This document shows positions 35,604-45,377 of a stretch of DNA of 64,000 nucleotides, piece by piece (the stretch's first letter is position 1; each line of letters opens with the position of its first letter). The notes beneath the pieces were generated by a model. It saw nothing but the letters and a program-made list of their open reading frames with translations, ran no database searches and was not told the DNA's origin. The position numbers were made by a program, and so were the translations under genes. The DNA is from Mycobacterium sp. DL (GTDB lineage Bacteria > Actinomycetota > Actinomycetes > Mycobacteriales > Mycobacteriaceae), in assembly GCF_039729195.1 (NCBI RefSeq), contig NZ_CP155796.1, positions 1,054,001 through 1,118,000 on the forward strand, written 5' to 3'.

Positions 35604-38600
35604 GCCGCGACCGCCCCGGCAGCGAGGAGATCCGACATGGCGGTGATCAACGATGCCGGTGGCTGCCAACTGAACACCCCGGCAGGATGTCCGTCGACCA
35701 CCGGGGTCTGCTCGCCGCACATTCCGCGCACGAACAGGTACAGCACTCCGCCCAGATGCACCTGCGGGTCGTAGCCGGGCTGACGCCATCGCAGAAAACG
35801 ATGCAGCACAACGCAGTACAGCAGCGCCTGCAATGGGTAGTCGGAGTGCAACATCGCCTCCGCCATCCGCGACTGACCGTACGCGGCGGATGTCAGCGGC
35901 TTCTCGGGTTCACCCAGCCAGTTGGTCTTGTAGTCGGCCACGAGGTATCGCTGCCCTACGCGCAGCACCACGTCGAGTGAGCCCGTCAGGTAACCCCTCA
36001 GCGACTGCCCGGCCAGCGCTCCGCTCGACAGCCGATCTGCGTACGACACCAGCGGGTCGTCGGCGGCCACATGCTGAGCGAACAGCTTCCCGACGTCGGC
36101 CAGTGATATCCGCGGCGCGTCGGCACGCAGGTCACCACCGGCGAGGGGGAACTCGAAGTCCATCTCCCGCAACCGGTCCCGGAATCCGATGTCGCGCAGC
36201 GTCACGCCCGAAGCCAACGGTCCCAGGGGCGTGTCGTGCATCGGAACCAGCGCGGCGGCGAGTTCCCCTGCCGGTACGTCGACGGGCCACCAGACCGAGT
36301 GTTCGTGGATCTGCGCCTCGAGTTCGGCGGCCAGATCGGAGGCCGACGGGTCCGCCGTCTCCAACACCGCGTGCACCAGCGTGCCGAACTTTGCACCCAT
36401 CGGCAGGTCCGCCATCGGCGAGGGGACCGCCACCACGCCCGCGTCGGCAGGATCGGGCACCGGCTTGTCGGCCAACGCGCCGGGGGTCTCGTCGTCCTTC
36501 TCCACCACTTCGGGCTCGCTGGACACCCCACCGGACGACTCCGCGGCGCGGATCAGGCCGGAGTACGACGTGCGCCGCCACGACGCATCGATGTGACGAT
36601 CGAAGGTGCGCACCGCGAGACCGGTGGGAGGCGCGGATGGCCGGACCCCGGCATCGGATGCCACCACCGAATCCTCGAGCACCGGACCGCCCCGATCGGA
36701 CCAGGCGCGCAGCGCCGCCATCGCGTCGGCGTCGTCCGGTACCGGTGGGTCACAGCGATCGGGGACGACCGGATCACCGGGGGCGCGGCCGCGCAGCAGG
36801 CGTGACAGCCCGCCGTTGGGCTCATCCCACGACGGCGCCCACCAAGCCACCACCTGCGACTGGGCGCGCGTCAGCGCGACATAGGTGAGCCGGACATCGT
36901 CGGAGGCGGCTTCGCGCCTGCCGAGCTTCGTCACCTCGGAGTAGTCCGGGCTGGTCTCACCGCCGATGTGCAGACAGCGCCGCGCTCCGTCGTGGAACAG
37001 CACCGCCTCATTGGTCCGGATGTTGCGGTTGAACGCGAAGGGCAGGTACACCACCGGGTACTGCAGGCCCTTGCTGGCGTACACCGTCATGATCTGCACG
37101 GCAGCGGCATCGCTGTCGAGGCGGCGGTTGCGTTCGGTTGCGCCACTGCGCTCTTCGCGCTGGGTGCGAAGCCAGTCGCGCAGCGCAGGCAGGCTGAAGT
37201 GCTGATGATGGGCGGCGTCATGGAGCACCTGGGTCATGTGGGCGAGGTCGGTGACGTGCCGCTCGCCGTCGGTCCACGACAGCACCCGGCGCCCCATGCC
37301 TGCGAGTTGCGCGGCCTCGTAGACCGCCGAGATGCCGCGCTCGCGGACGTGGTCGGCCCACCCGCGGATCGTCTCGGCGACCCGGTTGGTCAAATCATCA
37401 CCTTGTGTCGCAAGGTCTTCGGCGGTGTGGCCGAAGAACATCGTGGTGGCTGCCGCCCGGACCAGGCCGGTGCGGTGTGGCTGGTCGAACGCCTCCAGCA
37501 GGCAGAGCCAGTCGTCAGCGGCATCGGATCGAAAAACATCCGAATCACCGGTGTAGACGGCCGGGATGCCGGCCTCGGTGAGCGCGTCGAAACACGGCCG
37601 CCCGTCCTTGTGCATCTCGACGATCACCGCGATGTCGCCGGCCTTCAGCGGGCGTCCGTCGTACGTCGCCCCGCTGGTCAGAAGCGCGCCGATGTCGGCT
37701 GCCAGATCGCGGGGAATGTGTTCGCGCAGTTGGCCGATCGTGATTGTCTTGTCCTGCCGGGTCCTGATGGTGTCGCGGGACACCACCCGCAGCCGGAACG
37801 GATCATTGTGCGGGGCGCCGGCCAGTCGGTGCCCCTGATGGTGGGCCTCGACCGGGCGCACGACGATGTCGCTGTTGCCGAGTTCGGCGTCGCGGAGCAC
37901 GGCCTGCAGGCTGTCGACGAGCACCGCGTCGCTGCGCCAGTTGGTGCCCAGCGTCCGGCGTTCTCCTGCGGTTGCTGCGGCGTGCAGATAGGTGGTGATG
38001 TCGCCGCCGCGGAAGGCATAGATGGCCTGCTTCGGGTCGCCGATGAGGATCAGCGTGGAGTGGCCGCTGAACGCCCTGTCGATCACCTGCCACTGCACCG
38101 GGTCGGTGTCCTGGAATTCGTCGACCATGACGATCGACCACCGCCGGTGCATCCGCGCCCGAGCGGGTGAATCGGCGGCCTCGAGCGCGGTGGCCAGCCG
38201 GCTCAGCAGGTCGTCGTAGCCGAGGATGCCGCGGGTGCGCTTGCGGCGCTCCAGCTCTGCGCACACCGCCGTCGCGAAGTCCATCCGGACGGCGGCGGGT
38301 CCACCCTCGGGTGGCCTGACCGGCCGCAGTTCGGCGCTCGGATTCTGGACGACGGCGCGTGCCAGGGCCAGTGCGTCGCCGCGGGACAGCGGCGGGTCGT
38401 CGTGGCTGCGGCCGAAGTGCGCGAGGTAGAGATCGTCGACGATCTCGACCACCAGATCGTCGAGGCTCTCGGCCAGTGTCACGCCTGCGTCGGTGTCGCC
38501 GGCCACACCAAGCGATTTGAGCACCAGATGACAGAACTGGTGGGTGGTCGCGATGGTGGCTGCGTCGAAGCCGGCGAGGGCGTCACGAAGCCGTTGTTCG

Positions 38601-38908
38601 CGGGCGCCCAGTTCCTCGGGGGTGCCTGTGAGCAGATGCGCAAGGAGTTCGTTGTCACCGGCCCTCGTCGGATCGTGGAACGCCGACACCGCGTCGAGGA
38701 TCTGCCCGCGAACGCGTTCGCGCAGTTCCTGGCTGGCGGCCTTGCTGAACGTGATCAGCAACATCTCGTCGAGCGTCGCCACGCCGTCGGCCAGGTACCG
38801 CGTCACCAGTCCGGCCAACGCGAACGTCTTGCCGGTGCCCGCGCTGGCCTCCAACACCGTCGTGGTGTTGCGCGCGGGCAGCGGGCCGAGCAGATCGAAT
38901 GTCGGCAT
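35600..38908 (-). CDS. recB: Exodeoxyribonuclease V beta chain RecB
   Basis: The 1102-residue protein is a UvrD-like helicase with Walker A ASAGTGKT at about 21-28, motif II in MVDEFQDTDPVQW, IGDPKQAIYAFRGGD, VMTVYASKGLQYPVVYL and VRLTYVALTRAQSQV. The C-terminal nuclease domain has the DYKT catalytic motif (about 993), so both 3'-5' helicase and nuclease activities are predicted. Its ATG overlaps the RecC stop by one base (TGATG), so recC-recB-recD is a tightly coupled operon. Confidence 0.94.
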   Translation of the reverse strand: MPTFDLLGPLPARNTTTVLEASAGTGKTFALAGLVTRYLADGVATLDEMLLITFSKAASQELRERVRGQILDAVSAFHDPTRAGDNELLAHLLTGTPEELGAREQRLRDALAGFDAATIATTHQFCHLVLKSLGVAGDTDAGVTLAESLDDLVVEIVDDLYLAHFGRSHDDPPLSRGDALALARAVVQNPSAELRPVRPPEGGPAAVRMDFATAVCAELERRKRTRGILGYDDLLSRLATALEAADSPARARMHRRWSIVMVDEFQDTDPVQWQVIDRAFSGHSTLILIGDPKQAIYAFRGGDITTYLHAAATAGERRTLGTNWRSDAVLVDSLQAVLRDAELGNSDIVVRPVEAHHQGHRLAGAPHNDPFRLRVVSRDTIRTRQDKTITIGQLREHIPRDLAADIGALLTSGATYDGRPLKAGDIAVIVEMHKDGRPCFDALTEAGIPAVYTGDSDVFRSDAADDWLCLLEAFDQPHRTGLVRAAATTMFFGHTAEDLATQGDDLTNRVAETIRGWADHVRERGISAVYEAAQLAGMGRRVLSWTDGERHVTDLAHMTQVLHDAAHHQHFSLPALRDWLRTQREERSGATERNRRLDSDAAAVQIMTVYASKGLQYPVVYLPFAFNRNIRTNEAVLFHDGARRCLHIGGETSPDYSEVTKLGRREAASDDVRLTYVALTRAQSQVVAWWAPSWDEPNGGLSRLLRGRAPGDPVVPDRCDPPVPDDADAMAALRAWSDRGGPVLEDSVVASDAGVRPSAPPTGLAVRTFDRHIDASWRRTSYSGLIRAAESSGGVSSEPEVVEKDDETPGALADKPVPDPADAGVVAVPSPMADLPMGAKFGTLVHAVLETADPSASDLAAELEAQIHEHSVWWPVDVPAGELAAALVPMHDTPLGPLASGVTLRDIGFRDRLREMDFEFPLAGGDLRADAPRISLADVGKLFAQHVAADDPLVSYADRLSSGALAGQSLRGYLTGSLDVVLRVGQRYLVADYKTNWLGEPEKPLTSAAYGQSRMAEAMLHSDYPLQALLYCVVLHRFLRWRQPGYDPQVHLGGVLYLFVRGMCGEQTPVVDGHPAGVFSWQPPASLITAMSDLLAAGAVAA

Positions 38909-41900
38909 CACGTGGGCACCCCTTCCGCCCGCAGCATCGGCAGCCACAGCCGCGCGGCGTACGCGCCGAGTCGAGTGCTCTCACCGTCGGATTCCTCGCC
39001 CGGGCGCACCGGCTGGAGCAGGACGTCGAGCTTCGACCGTCCCCACACCCGCACGTGCGCCGGCTGCTCGTTCTCACCCGGGAACGTGCCGGAGTTCCAT
39101 TTGTAGCCCGCCTGCTTCTCGGGAAAACCGCGGGTGTGTCGGCACTCCGCCCATGCATAGGAAGTCTTGAGCGGCAGGGGGATCGGCTCGCGACGCCCGG
39201 CGTCGTAGATGGCCACGAGATCACCGAGCACGTCGACTGCGAGCACCTCGGGAGGCCCCAGCGTCCGCTCCGAGGGTGGGCCACTGCGTCTGGGGCGCCC
39301 GATGCACACCGCGGACCATTCCCGTTCCGGATAGCGAGAGATCAACGCCAGCAATTGGATCCACGACTCCAGCAGGTGCCGCCCATCGAGCTTCGAGTAC
39401 GTGACCGTGACCAGCCGGTCGCTGTACACGCGGGGGACGGTGCCGGTGACCCGCCTGCCGTTGCCGACGTCGATGTCGACGTCGTAGGCCGTCGGTGGCG
39501 TACCGCGGTGCTGGTGTGCGGCAACCGCGAGCGCGGCGGCCTGATCACGGATCTCCAGTGCCTTGCGCCACCCGAGTTGACCCGGCGGCAGCGAACCGCG
39601 CCGCCACTCGGCCTGCTGCGCCTCCTTCGGGTGCATCCCACGCTGCATGTCGTCGAGCATGCGGTCGCCGATCTTCCACTCCTGCAGGGCGTCGATCTCG
39701 ACGGGCATCGCATCGTCGATCGCATCGACGTCCCACGGCAGCGTGTAGTCCAGCGCGCGGAAGAAGCCCTTGACCGGGTCGCGGAAGAAACCGATCAGGT
39801 CGTCGAGTGCGACATCGTCGGGTGGCGGCGCCGGCAGCGGCTTCCCGAGCAGAGCAGGGCGTTGCGCACGGGCACCGGCGGCGACCTCGGCGGCAGTCTG
39901 CGCGGTGGGGTCGAACGTGAAGGGCCGGCCCGCGGGCATGTTGAGCGCCCCGGGGGTGACATTACGAACATCGAAGGGCTGCAGCGGGTGTTCCACCAGG
40001 ACCTGACTCCGCACCTTCGTCGGCGTGGTGATGTCGAGGGCGTCCAGTAGCTCCATCAGGGGTACCGCGGGAGGTCTACGCTGCCCGGACTGCTCGTTGG
40101 AGCCGGTGTAGGTGATGACCAGCTTCTCGGTCGCAGCCCCGATGGCGTCGAGCAGCAGTTGCCGGTCCTCGGAACGGATGTCGCGCTCACCGGTCATCGG
40201 GGCACGGGCCAGCGCGTCGTCGCCGTCGACGACGCCCAGTCGCGGGAACACCCCGTCGTCGAGGCCGACCAGGCACACCACCCGGTGTGGCACCGAGCGC
40301 ATCGGCACCATCGTGCAGACCGTCAGCGTGCCGGTGCGGAAGTTGGCCCGTGTCGGCCGTCCGGCGAGGTGGCGGTCCAGCAGCGCGCGGATGTCGGGCA
40401 GGCGCAGCACGGTGTCGCCATGGTGTCCGGCGGATGCCCGCACGCCGCTGAACTCGCGCTGCACCTGGCTGGCCTGCCACGCGTCGGCGTCGGCGACGGC
40501 CGTCAGGTCCGTGATGCCGTCGGCGAGCGCGGTCAGCCAGTCACCCAGTGGCCTTGCCCCGGAAAGTGATTCGTTGACGGCGTGCAACCGTTCGATGTAC
40601 TCGGCGAGCCGGCCGGCCAGCTCAACCCGATTGCTGCCGACGTCGTCGAGCGGCAGCGTGGTGTCGAGCCAGGCGCGCGAGTCGTCGGACATCGCGACCC
40701 CGGCCAGAACCCGGTCGATGCCGAACCGCCAGGTGTTCTGCACAAAATCGACGCCGAACGGGTGGCGGTGGGCCGAGTCGAAGCCCCAGCGGATGTTGGC
40801 CTCGCGCACCCAGTCGCCGATGGTGTCGAGGTCGTCGTCGCTGAAGCCGAACCGGAACCGGACCGGCGCGGACTCGGCGAGGTCGAGGATCTCGCTGGCG
40901 GTCGCCCGACCCCCGGCGAGGGTCAGCAGCTGTGCTGCGACACCGAGCAGCGGGTTCGTCTGGGTCAGCGCCCGGTCGGCGAGCTTGACCCGCAGCCGGT
41001 GCGCGGGGTGCGCGCCCTCGACGACGTCGCCGAGACCGAAGCCCGCGACGATCAGGGGTGCGTAGGTCTCGATGTCCGGGCACATCACCAGAATGTCGCG
41101 CGGTTCCAGCGTGGGGTCGTCGGCCAGCAAGCCCAGCAGTACCTCCCGCAGCACGTCGATCTGCCGGGCCGGACCGTGGCTGCTGTGCACCTGCACCGAG
41201 CGGTCATCGGGGGACGGTTGACGGCCGTCCGGCCGGACCGCATTGGCGGCGATGTCGGATTGCAGCCAGCCCAAGAGGGATTCGGTACGATCGGCCGATC
41301 CGAGGCACTCGTCGGTCTGCGTGTCCGTCGGCAGGGTGCGCCGAAGTTCGCGTACGTCGCGCCCGAGGGTGGCGAGCAGCGGATGCCGCGCGTAGCGGTG
41401 GGACGTGTCGTCGCCGCGGGAGGTCACGCCGCGGACATCTTCGAGGGAACGCCACAGCTCGTTGCTGGGATGTGGCAGCCACAGGTGCAGATCGTGGTGG
41501 GTGCTCAACGCGTCGAGCAACTCGATCTCGGTGAGCGGCAGCCGGGTGTGGCCGAACAGCGACAGCCTGTCGGGAAGATCGGTGCCGGAGTTCTGTAGTC
41601 GGGCAACGGTTTCGGCGTGCCGGATGTGTGGCGGGTCGGCGTCGACGTGATCGAGGAGGGCGCGATAGAGCTCGGGTTGCCACTGCAGGTCCGGTTCGAG
41701 GTCGTCGGTGCGACCGCCCAACCAGTCGACGAGAAGCTGCGGGCGCTGACGGGCATAGGAGGCGAACAGGCCGGCGAGCCTGCGGGCGACGGCGTAACGC
41801 CTGCCCTGTCGAAGCTCCTTCTCCTCGCCGACGGCGAAGTGGCCGAGGTGGGTGGCGAGCGTGGTGCACCACGGTTCGTCGAGTGAGCTGTCGATGACGT

Positions 41901-42195
41901 CGAGCAGCGGCCACACCATCACCTCCGGTGACCACGGGTCGTCGTCCGGCAGCCCGGTCAGTTCGGCGATCAGCGACGACGGATGCCGGAACGTCACGCC
42001 GGCACACACGCCGTCGTCGGCGGCGCCCCGGCCCAGGACATGCGAGAGCCGCTGGCTGAGCCAGCGCTCCATCCCGCGGGCGGAGACCAGGACGAGTTCC
42101 TCGGCGAACGGATCGGGAAGCGGCGTGGCGAGCAACTCGCCGAGGCCGTCGGCGAGCAGATCGGTGCGGTCGGCGCGGTGGAGGTGAAGTGCCAT
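38908..42195 (-). CDS. recC: Exodeoxyribonuclease V gamma chain RecC
   Basis: This 1095-residue protein starts MALHLHRADRTDLLADGLGELL and aligns by motif to RecC: ELVLVSARGMERWLSQRLSHVLG, the helicase-like VRVKLADRALTQTNPLLGVAAQLL-type region and GEFEASTL-free inactive nuclease fold near the C-terminus. RecC is the non-catalytic scaffold of RecBCD that scans for chi-type sites. It heads the recC-recB-recD operon. The low-complexity DUF3060 gene is its upstream neighbour on the same strand, 136 bases away. Confidence 0.93.
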   Translation of the reverse strand: MALHLHRADRTDLLADGLGELLATPLPDPFAEELVLVSARGMERWLSQRLSHVLGRGAADDGVCAGVTFRHPSSLIAELTGLPDDDPWSPEVMVWPLLDVIDSSLDEPWCTTLATHLGHFAVGEEKELRQGRRYAVARRLAGLFASYARQRPQLLVDWLGGRTDDLEPDLQWQPELYRALLDHVDADPPHIRHAETVARLQNSGTDLPDRLSLFGHTRLPLTEIELLDALSTHHDLHLWLPHPSNELWRSLEDVRGVTSRGDDTSHRYARHPLLATLGRDVRELRRTLPTDTQTDECLGSADRTESLLGWLQSDIAANAVRPDGRQPSPDDRSVQVHSSHGPARQIDVLREVLLGLLADDPTLEPRDILVMCPDIETYAPLIVAGFGLGDVVEGAHPAHRLRVKLADRALTQTNPLLGVAAQLLTLAGGRATASEILDLAESAPVRFRFGFSDDDLDTIGDWVREANIRWGFDSAHRHPFGVDFVQNTWRFGIDRVLAGVAMSDDSRAWLDTTLPLDDVGSNRVELAGRLAEYIERLHAVNESLSGARPLGDWLTALADGITDLTAVADADAWQASQVQREFSGVRASAGHHGDTVLRLPDIRALLDRHLAGRPTRANFRTGTLTVCTMVPMRSVPHRVVCLVGLDDGVFPRLGVVDGDDALARAPMTGERDIRSEDRQLLLDAIGAATEKLVITYTGSNEQSGQRRPPAVPLMELLDALDITTPTKVRSQVLVEHPLQPFDVRNVTPGALNMPAGRPFTFDPTAQTAAEVAAGARAQRPALLGKPLPAPPPDDVALDDLIGFFRDPVKGFFRALDYTLPWDVDAIDDAMPVEIDALQEWKIGDRMLDDMQRGMHPKEAQQAEWRRGSLPPGQLGWRKALEIRDQAAALAVAAHQHRGTPPTAYDVDIDVGNGRRVTGTVPRVYSDRLVTVTYSKLDGRHLLESWIQLLALISRYPEREWSAVCIGRPRRSGPPSERTLGPPEVLAVDVLGDLVAIYDAGRREPIPLPLKTSYAWAECRHTRGFPEKQAGYKWNSGTFPGENEQPAHVRVWGRSKLDVLLQPVRPGEESDGESTRLGAYAARLWLPMLRAEGVPT

Positions 42196-42331
42196 CGGGT
42201 GTCAGCGCTGACCGGCGAGACCCGGTGCTGGTGCGCGGTGGCTCATCGTCATCTCCCCTCACTGACAGGCAGACCCTATCTGCGGGCACCGACACCGCAC
42301 ACCCGCGGCCGCCTGAGCAGGCCGGGTGGCC

Positions 42332-43078
42332 TCAGCCCTGTTCGACGGTGTTGCCGGTGCCCGAGGTCGAGATCTCCGGGGCTCCGGCGCGGTAGGTCAC
42401 CTGGTTGTCGAAGCCCGACGCGGTGATGCTCTGCGCGCTCTCGACGGTGATGACGTTGTCCATGCCCGACACCGAGACCCCGGCGCAGTTGCCCTGGATG
42501 TCGATGGTGTTGGTCATGCCGCTGATGTTCACCGTGCCCTGATTGCACACCACCGTCTTGGTCTGCTCGATGCCGCCGAAGCTGAGGGTGTCGCCCGCTC
42601 CGACGGTGACGACCTCGCCGCCGGGGTCGAACGGGACCTCGATCTCGGGGATGTCGATGTCGACGTCGGGGACGTCGACGGGTCCGCCGCCGCCGGAGAT
42701 GCCGGGAGACGGTGGTCGCGTCGGCGAGTCGGTGCCCGAGCCGGCGAGGTTGACGTACGCGACGAGCCCGACGGCGCCGAAACCGATGATCCCGATCACC
42801 ACCAGCGGTATCAGCCAGAGCATCGTCTGGGGGCGCTTGTGCACGACGTGCTGCGGAGGGGCGTAGTAGGGCGACCCGTACTGAGGTGATCCGTACTGAG
42901 GTGATCCGTACTGGGGGTACGCCTCCGGCTGTGGGCTGTACGGATGGTGCGGCACGGGCACGTCCGCCGACGGAATCGCCTCATAGGGGCGGGTCCCCAA
43001 CTCGCTGGCCTGCGCCTGATCGGCGAGCGGACGCTCGAGGTCGCGGATACGCGCTTCGGGATCGCCCTCTGGCTCCAT
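42332..43078 (-). CDS. DUF3060-domain membrane protein
   Basis: The 248-residue protein has a soluble N-terminus that begins MEPEGDPEARIRDLERPLAD (a motif of several mycobacterial envelope proteins). A Tyr-Gly-Ser-Pro repeat (YGSPQ x2 and a third YGSPYY) follows at about 65-80, then one transmembrane helix (WLIPLVVIGIIGFGAVGLVAYV) and a C-terminal beta-rich domain with repeated short hydrophobic strands (VNISGMTNTIDIQG, VSVSGMDNVITVES, ITASGFDNQVTY), the DUF3060 pattern. It should sit in the membrane with the repeat domain outside. The function is unknown. The ATG 43078 is used; longer starts lack homology. The repeat is encoded by a 15-bp tandem DNA unit. Confidence 0.7.
   Translation of the reverse strand: MEPEGDPEARIRDLERPLADQAQASELGTRPYEAIPSADVPVPHHPYSPQPEAYPQYGSPQYGSPQYGSPYYAPPQHVVHKRPQTMLWLIPLVVIGIIGFGAVGLVAYVNLAGSGTDSPTRPPSPGISGGGGPVDVPDVDIDIPEIEVPFDPGGEVVTVGAGDTLSFGGIEQTKTVVCNQGTVNISGMTNTIDIQGNCAGVSVSGMDNVITVESAQSITASGFDNQVTYRAGAPEISTSGTGNTVEQG
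42876..42917. repeat. 15-bp tandem repeat in the DUF3060 gene
   Basis: Two identical 15-base units (42876-42890 and 42891-42905) and a partial third encode the YGSPQ repeat. The copy number may vary between strains. Confidence 0.7.
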
Positions 43079-43202
43079 GCGCAGATGTTTGCACACCGGA
43101 ACGCCCCAGCTCAACGGTTGCAGGCCGAAGGCGGATCTGACCTAAAGCTGACGATTGCCCGCGCCGCGGTTCGGGGGTGTGCCGGCGTGGTACCCCTGCG
43201 CC

Positions 43203-44306
43203 ATGGCGGCACCCGGTTTTCTGGTCATCGGCAGCGGCCCCGCGGGGGTCAGCGCTGCCGAGACGTTCCGCAGCAGACACCGTCACATCCCGGTGCGCAT
43301 CCTGTCGGCGGACCCGGCGCTGCCCTACGCGAAGCCACTGTTGATCAAGGAGTATCTGCGCGATCGTCAGGCCAACCTCGATCTGCACAGCGCCGGCTGG
43401 TTCGACCGAACCGACATCGATCTCATTCGTGGTGTGACCGTGGAGCGAATCGACATCGCTGCCCAGGAGGTGGTCACCGCCGGTGGCGTTCGCTACCCCT
43501 ACTGGCATCTGGTGCTGGCATCCGGTTCGGCGTCGGTTCCGCTGGACGTCCCCGGTTGGGACCTCGCGCAACCGCTGCGGTCCTTCGCCGACGCGGTGGC
43601 ATTGAAGATGGCAGCACGGCACGCCCGGTCCGCGTTGGTGATCGGTGCGGGCCTGATCGGCTGTGAGGCGGCGACGTGCCTGGCCGGGCTCGGTCTCGAC
43701 ACCACGGTCATCGCGCCCGAGGCCGTGCCCCTTCAGCGCAGATTCGGGGTGGACGTGGGCGAGCGCGTGGTCAAGATGCTCTCCGATGTCGGAGTCCGGT
43801 TCATCGGGGCGAGCACGGTGGGTGAGGTCGCGAGCACCGGCGTGGTCCTGACAACCGGCGAGACCGTCGACGGTGACGTCGTTGTCGCCGCGACGGGTGT
43901 TCGCCCGGACATCCGACTCGCCACCGCCGCCGGACTGGAGACCCGCGACGGTCGCATCGTCGTCGACGCACACATGCGCACCTCTGCCCGAAACGTATAT
44001 GCTGCAGGCGATATCACGCTCGCGCACAATGTCGCGGCCGGGCGCAGCGTCATCGCTGAACACTGGCGCGACGCGGCTCAGCAGGGACTCGTCGCCGGGC
44101 TCACAGCGGCAGGGTTTCCGGCGGAGTGGGACAGGGTGTCCGGATTCACCTGCGGCATAGGTGAATTCACCCTGCATTATCGGGGATGGAGTGCGCACTA
44201 CGACTCGTGCAGGCTGGTCGAGCGGCAGAACGGCTTCAAAGTGATCTACCAGGCTGCCGGTGGCATCGTCGGAACGTTGGACGCTACAGCCAGTCCCGCT
44301 TCTTGA
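43203..44306 (+). CDS. NAD(P)H-dependent FAD oxidoreductase (rubredoxin/ferredoxin reductase-like)
   Basis: The 367-residue protein has an FAD site FLVIGSGPAGVSAAETF, an NAD(P) site LVIGAGLIGCEAATCLAGLGLDTTVIAP, and RNVYAAGDITLAHN before the C-terminus, the class signature of pyridine nucleotide-disulfide oxidoreductases that act on ferredoxin, rubredoxin or assimilatory partners. No redox-active CxxC pair is seen, so it passes electrons from NAD(P)H to another acceptor. The electron partner is not identifiable nearby. The ATG 43203 sits at the expected place before the FAD motif. It is convergent with a CorA-like gene. Confidence 0.75.
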   Translation: MAAPGFLVIGSGPAGVSAAETFRSRHRHIPVRILSADPALPYAKPLLIKEYLRDRQANLDLHSAGWFDRTDIDLIRGVTVERIDIAAQEVVTAGGVRYPYWHLVLASGSASVPLDVPGWDLAQPLRSFADAVALKMAARHARSALVIGAGLIGCEAATCLAGLGLDTTVIAPEAVPLQRRFGVDVGERVVKMLSDVGVRFIGASTVGEVASTGVVLTTGETVDGDVVVAATGVRPDIRLATAAGLETRDGRIVVDAHMRTSARNVYAAGDITLAHNVAAGRSVIAEHWRDAAQQGLVAGLTAAGFPAEWDRVSGFTCGIGEFTLHYRGWSAHYDSCRLVERQNGFKVIYQAAGGIVGTLDATASPAS

Positions 44307-45276
44307 ACATCACAAAGAGCACGATCACCAGCACCGCGATGATCGCTGTGCTCGTCACGAAGCCGCCCACCGTCTCGATTCCCGGATACAGCACGTTCTG
44401 ACCGTAGAAGCCGGTGATCGCCGTCGGCACTGCGATGATCGCCGCCCAACCGGTGAGCTTCTTCATCACGATGTTCAAGCGGGCGTCCTGCAGCGACAGG
44501 TTCGTCTCGAACACCGTTGTCACCATGTCGCGCAACGATTCCGTCCATTCCGAGACCCTCAGCACATGGTCGTAGAGGTCGGCGTACACCGGATCGAGTT
44601 CCACGGCGGTCTTGGCGTCCATTCGACGGTGCTGGATCACCGTCACCACCTCGCGCATCGGCAGCACCACCCGGCGCAAGGCTACGAGGTCCTTGCGCAG
44701 CCGGAAGGTGTTGCGCTGCAGTCCACCTCGCGGTACCTGATCGGCGAACAGGTCGTCCTCGAGGCTTTCGATCCCGTCGTCGAGGCACTGGACCGCGTCG
44801 AAGTGGCCGTCGACCACCACGTCGAGCAGGCCGTGTACCAGTGAGCCGACGCCGTGTTCCTGACCTCCGAGTTCGTCGAAGCGCCGGGACACCGCGTCGA
44901 TGTCGAACTCCGGCGAGAGTCGCACCGTGATCAGCCCGCGCGGCAGGATGAACCCGGAGATCCGGTGGATCTGCAGCGTGGACTCCGCGGTGTCGGCGGG
45001 CGGGGGATTCTTGACCGTCACCTCGTACACGGTGAAGAACGTGTGCGTTTTGTAGACCACGGCCTTGGTGCGTTCGGCGTCGGCGAGGGCGTCCTCGACG
45101 GCCCACGAGTTGAGCTGCAACTCCTCGGCGAGTTCCTTGAGAATCGCGTGGTCGGGGTCGTAGATGTCGCACCACACCAACGTGCCTTCGGCGTCGAGGC
45201 ATTCCGAGATCGACGAGAACTCGAAGTCGTCCTGGGGCTTGCCATCGCGCCAGATCCGGCCGCGGACGTGGGTCAC
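44284..45276 (-). CDS. CorA-like divalent cation transporter
   Basis: The 330-residue protein has a large N-terminal cytoplasmic domain and two C-terminal helices (TGWAAIIAVPTAITGFYGQN and FVTSTAIIAVLVIVLFVMF), the CorA topology. The family selectivity motif GMN reads GQN here (FYGQNVLYPG), with the C-terminal KKRDWL tail. The transport of Mg2+ or another divalent ion is expected, but the altered loop leaves selectivity open. The start is GTG 45276, the first one in frame with a good CorA N-terminus; the longer frame crosses a repeat. It overlaps the convergent flavoprotein gene's last 23 bases. Confidence 0.8.
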   Translation of the reverse strand: MTHVRGRIWRDGKPQDDFEFSSISECLDAEGTLVWCDIYDPDHAILKELAEELQLNSWAVEDALADAERTKAVVYKTHTFFTVYEVTVKNPPPADTAESTLQIHRISGFILPRGLITVRLSPEFDIDAVSRRFDELGGQEHGVGSLVHGLLDVVVDGHFDAVQCLDDGIESLEDDLFADQVPRGGLQRNTFRLRKDLVALRRVVLPMREVVTVIQHRRMDAKTAVELDPVYADLYDHVLRVSEWTESLRDMVTTVFETNLSLQDARLNIVMKKLTGWAAIIAVPTAITGFYGQNVLYPGIETVGGFVTSTAIIAVLVIVLFVMFKKRDWL

Positions 45277-45346
45277 CCGCTCATCATTGCAGCCTCGTGG
45301 CCCGCTGAGTGTGAAGCGAGGGCTGTGCTCAGGGCCGATTTCGCGA

Positions 45347-45366
45347 CCGGGAATGCTATTCCGCGG
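45347..45366. repeat. Single arm of the GGAATGCTATTCC hairpin family
   Basis: This 20-base stretch is almost identical to the right arm of the 30.4-kb hairpin. No convincing partner arm lies within reach, so it may be a degraded copy. It lies between the CorA-like gene's start and the EchA3-like gene's stop. Confidence 0.55.
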
Positions 45367-45377
45367 GGGAGGGGTGA

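Noticed and set aside
35604..35789. Longer start for recD
   Set aside because: It would extend into recB coding sequence; the coupled ATGA start at 35603 fits the RecD N-terminus.
36968..38170. 400-codon open frame antisense to recB
   Set aside because: Shadow frame in high-GC DNA; recB motifs on the minus strand are complete.
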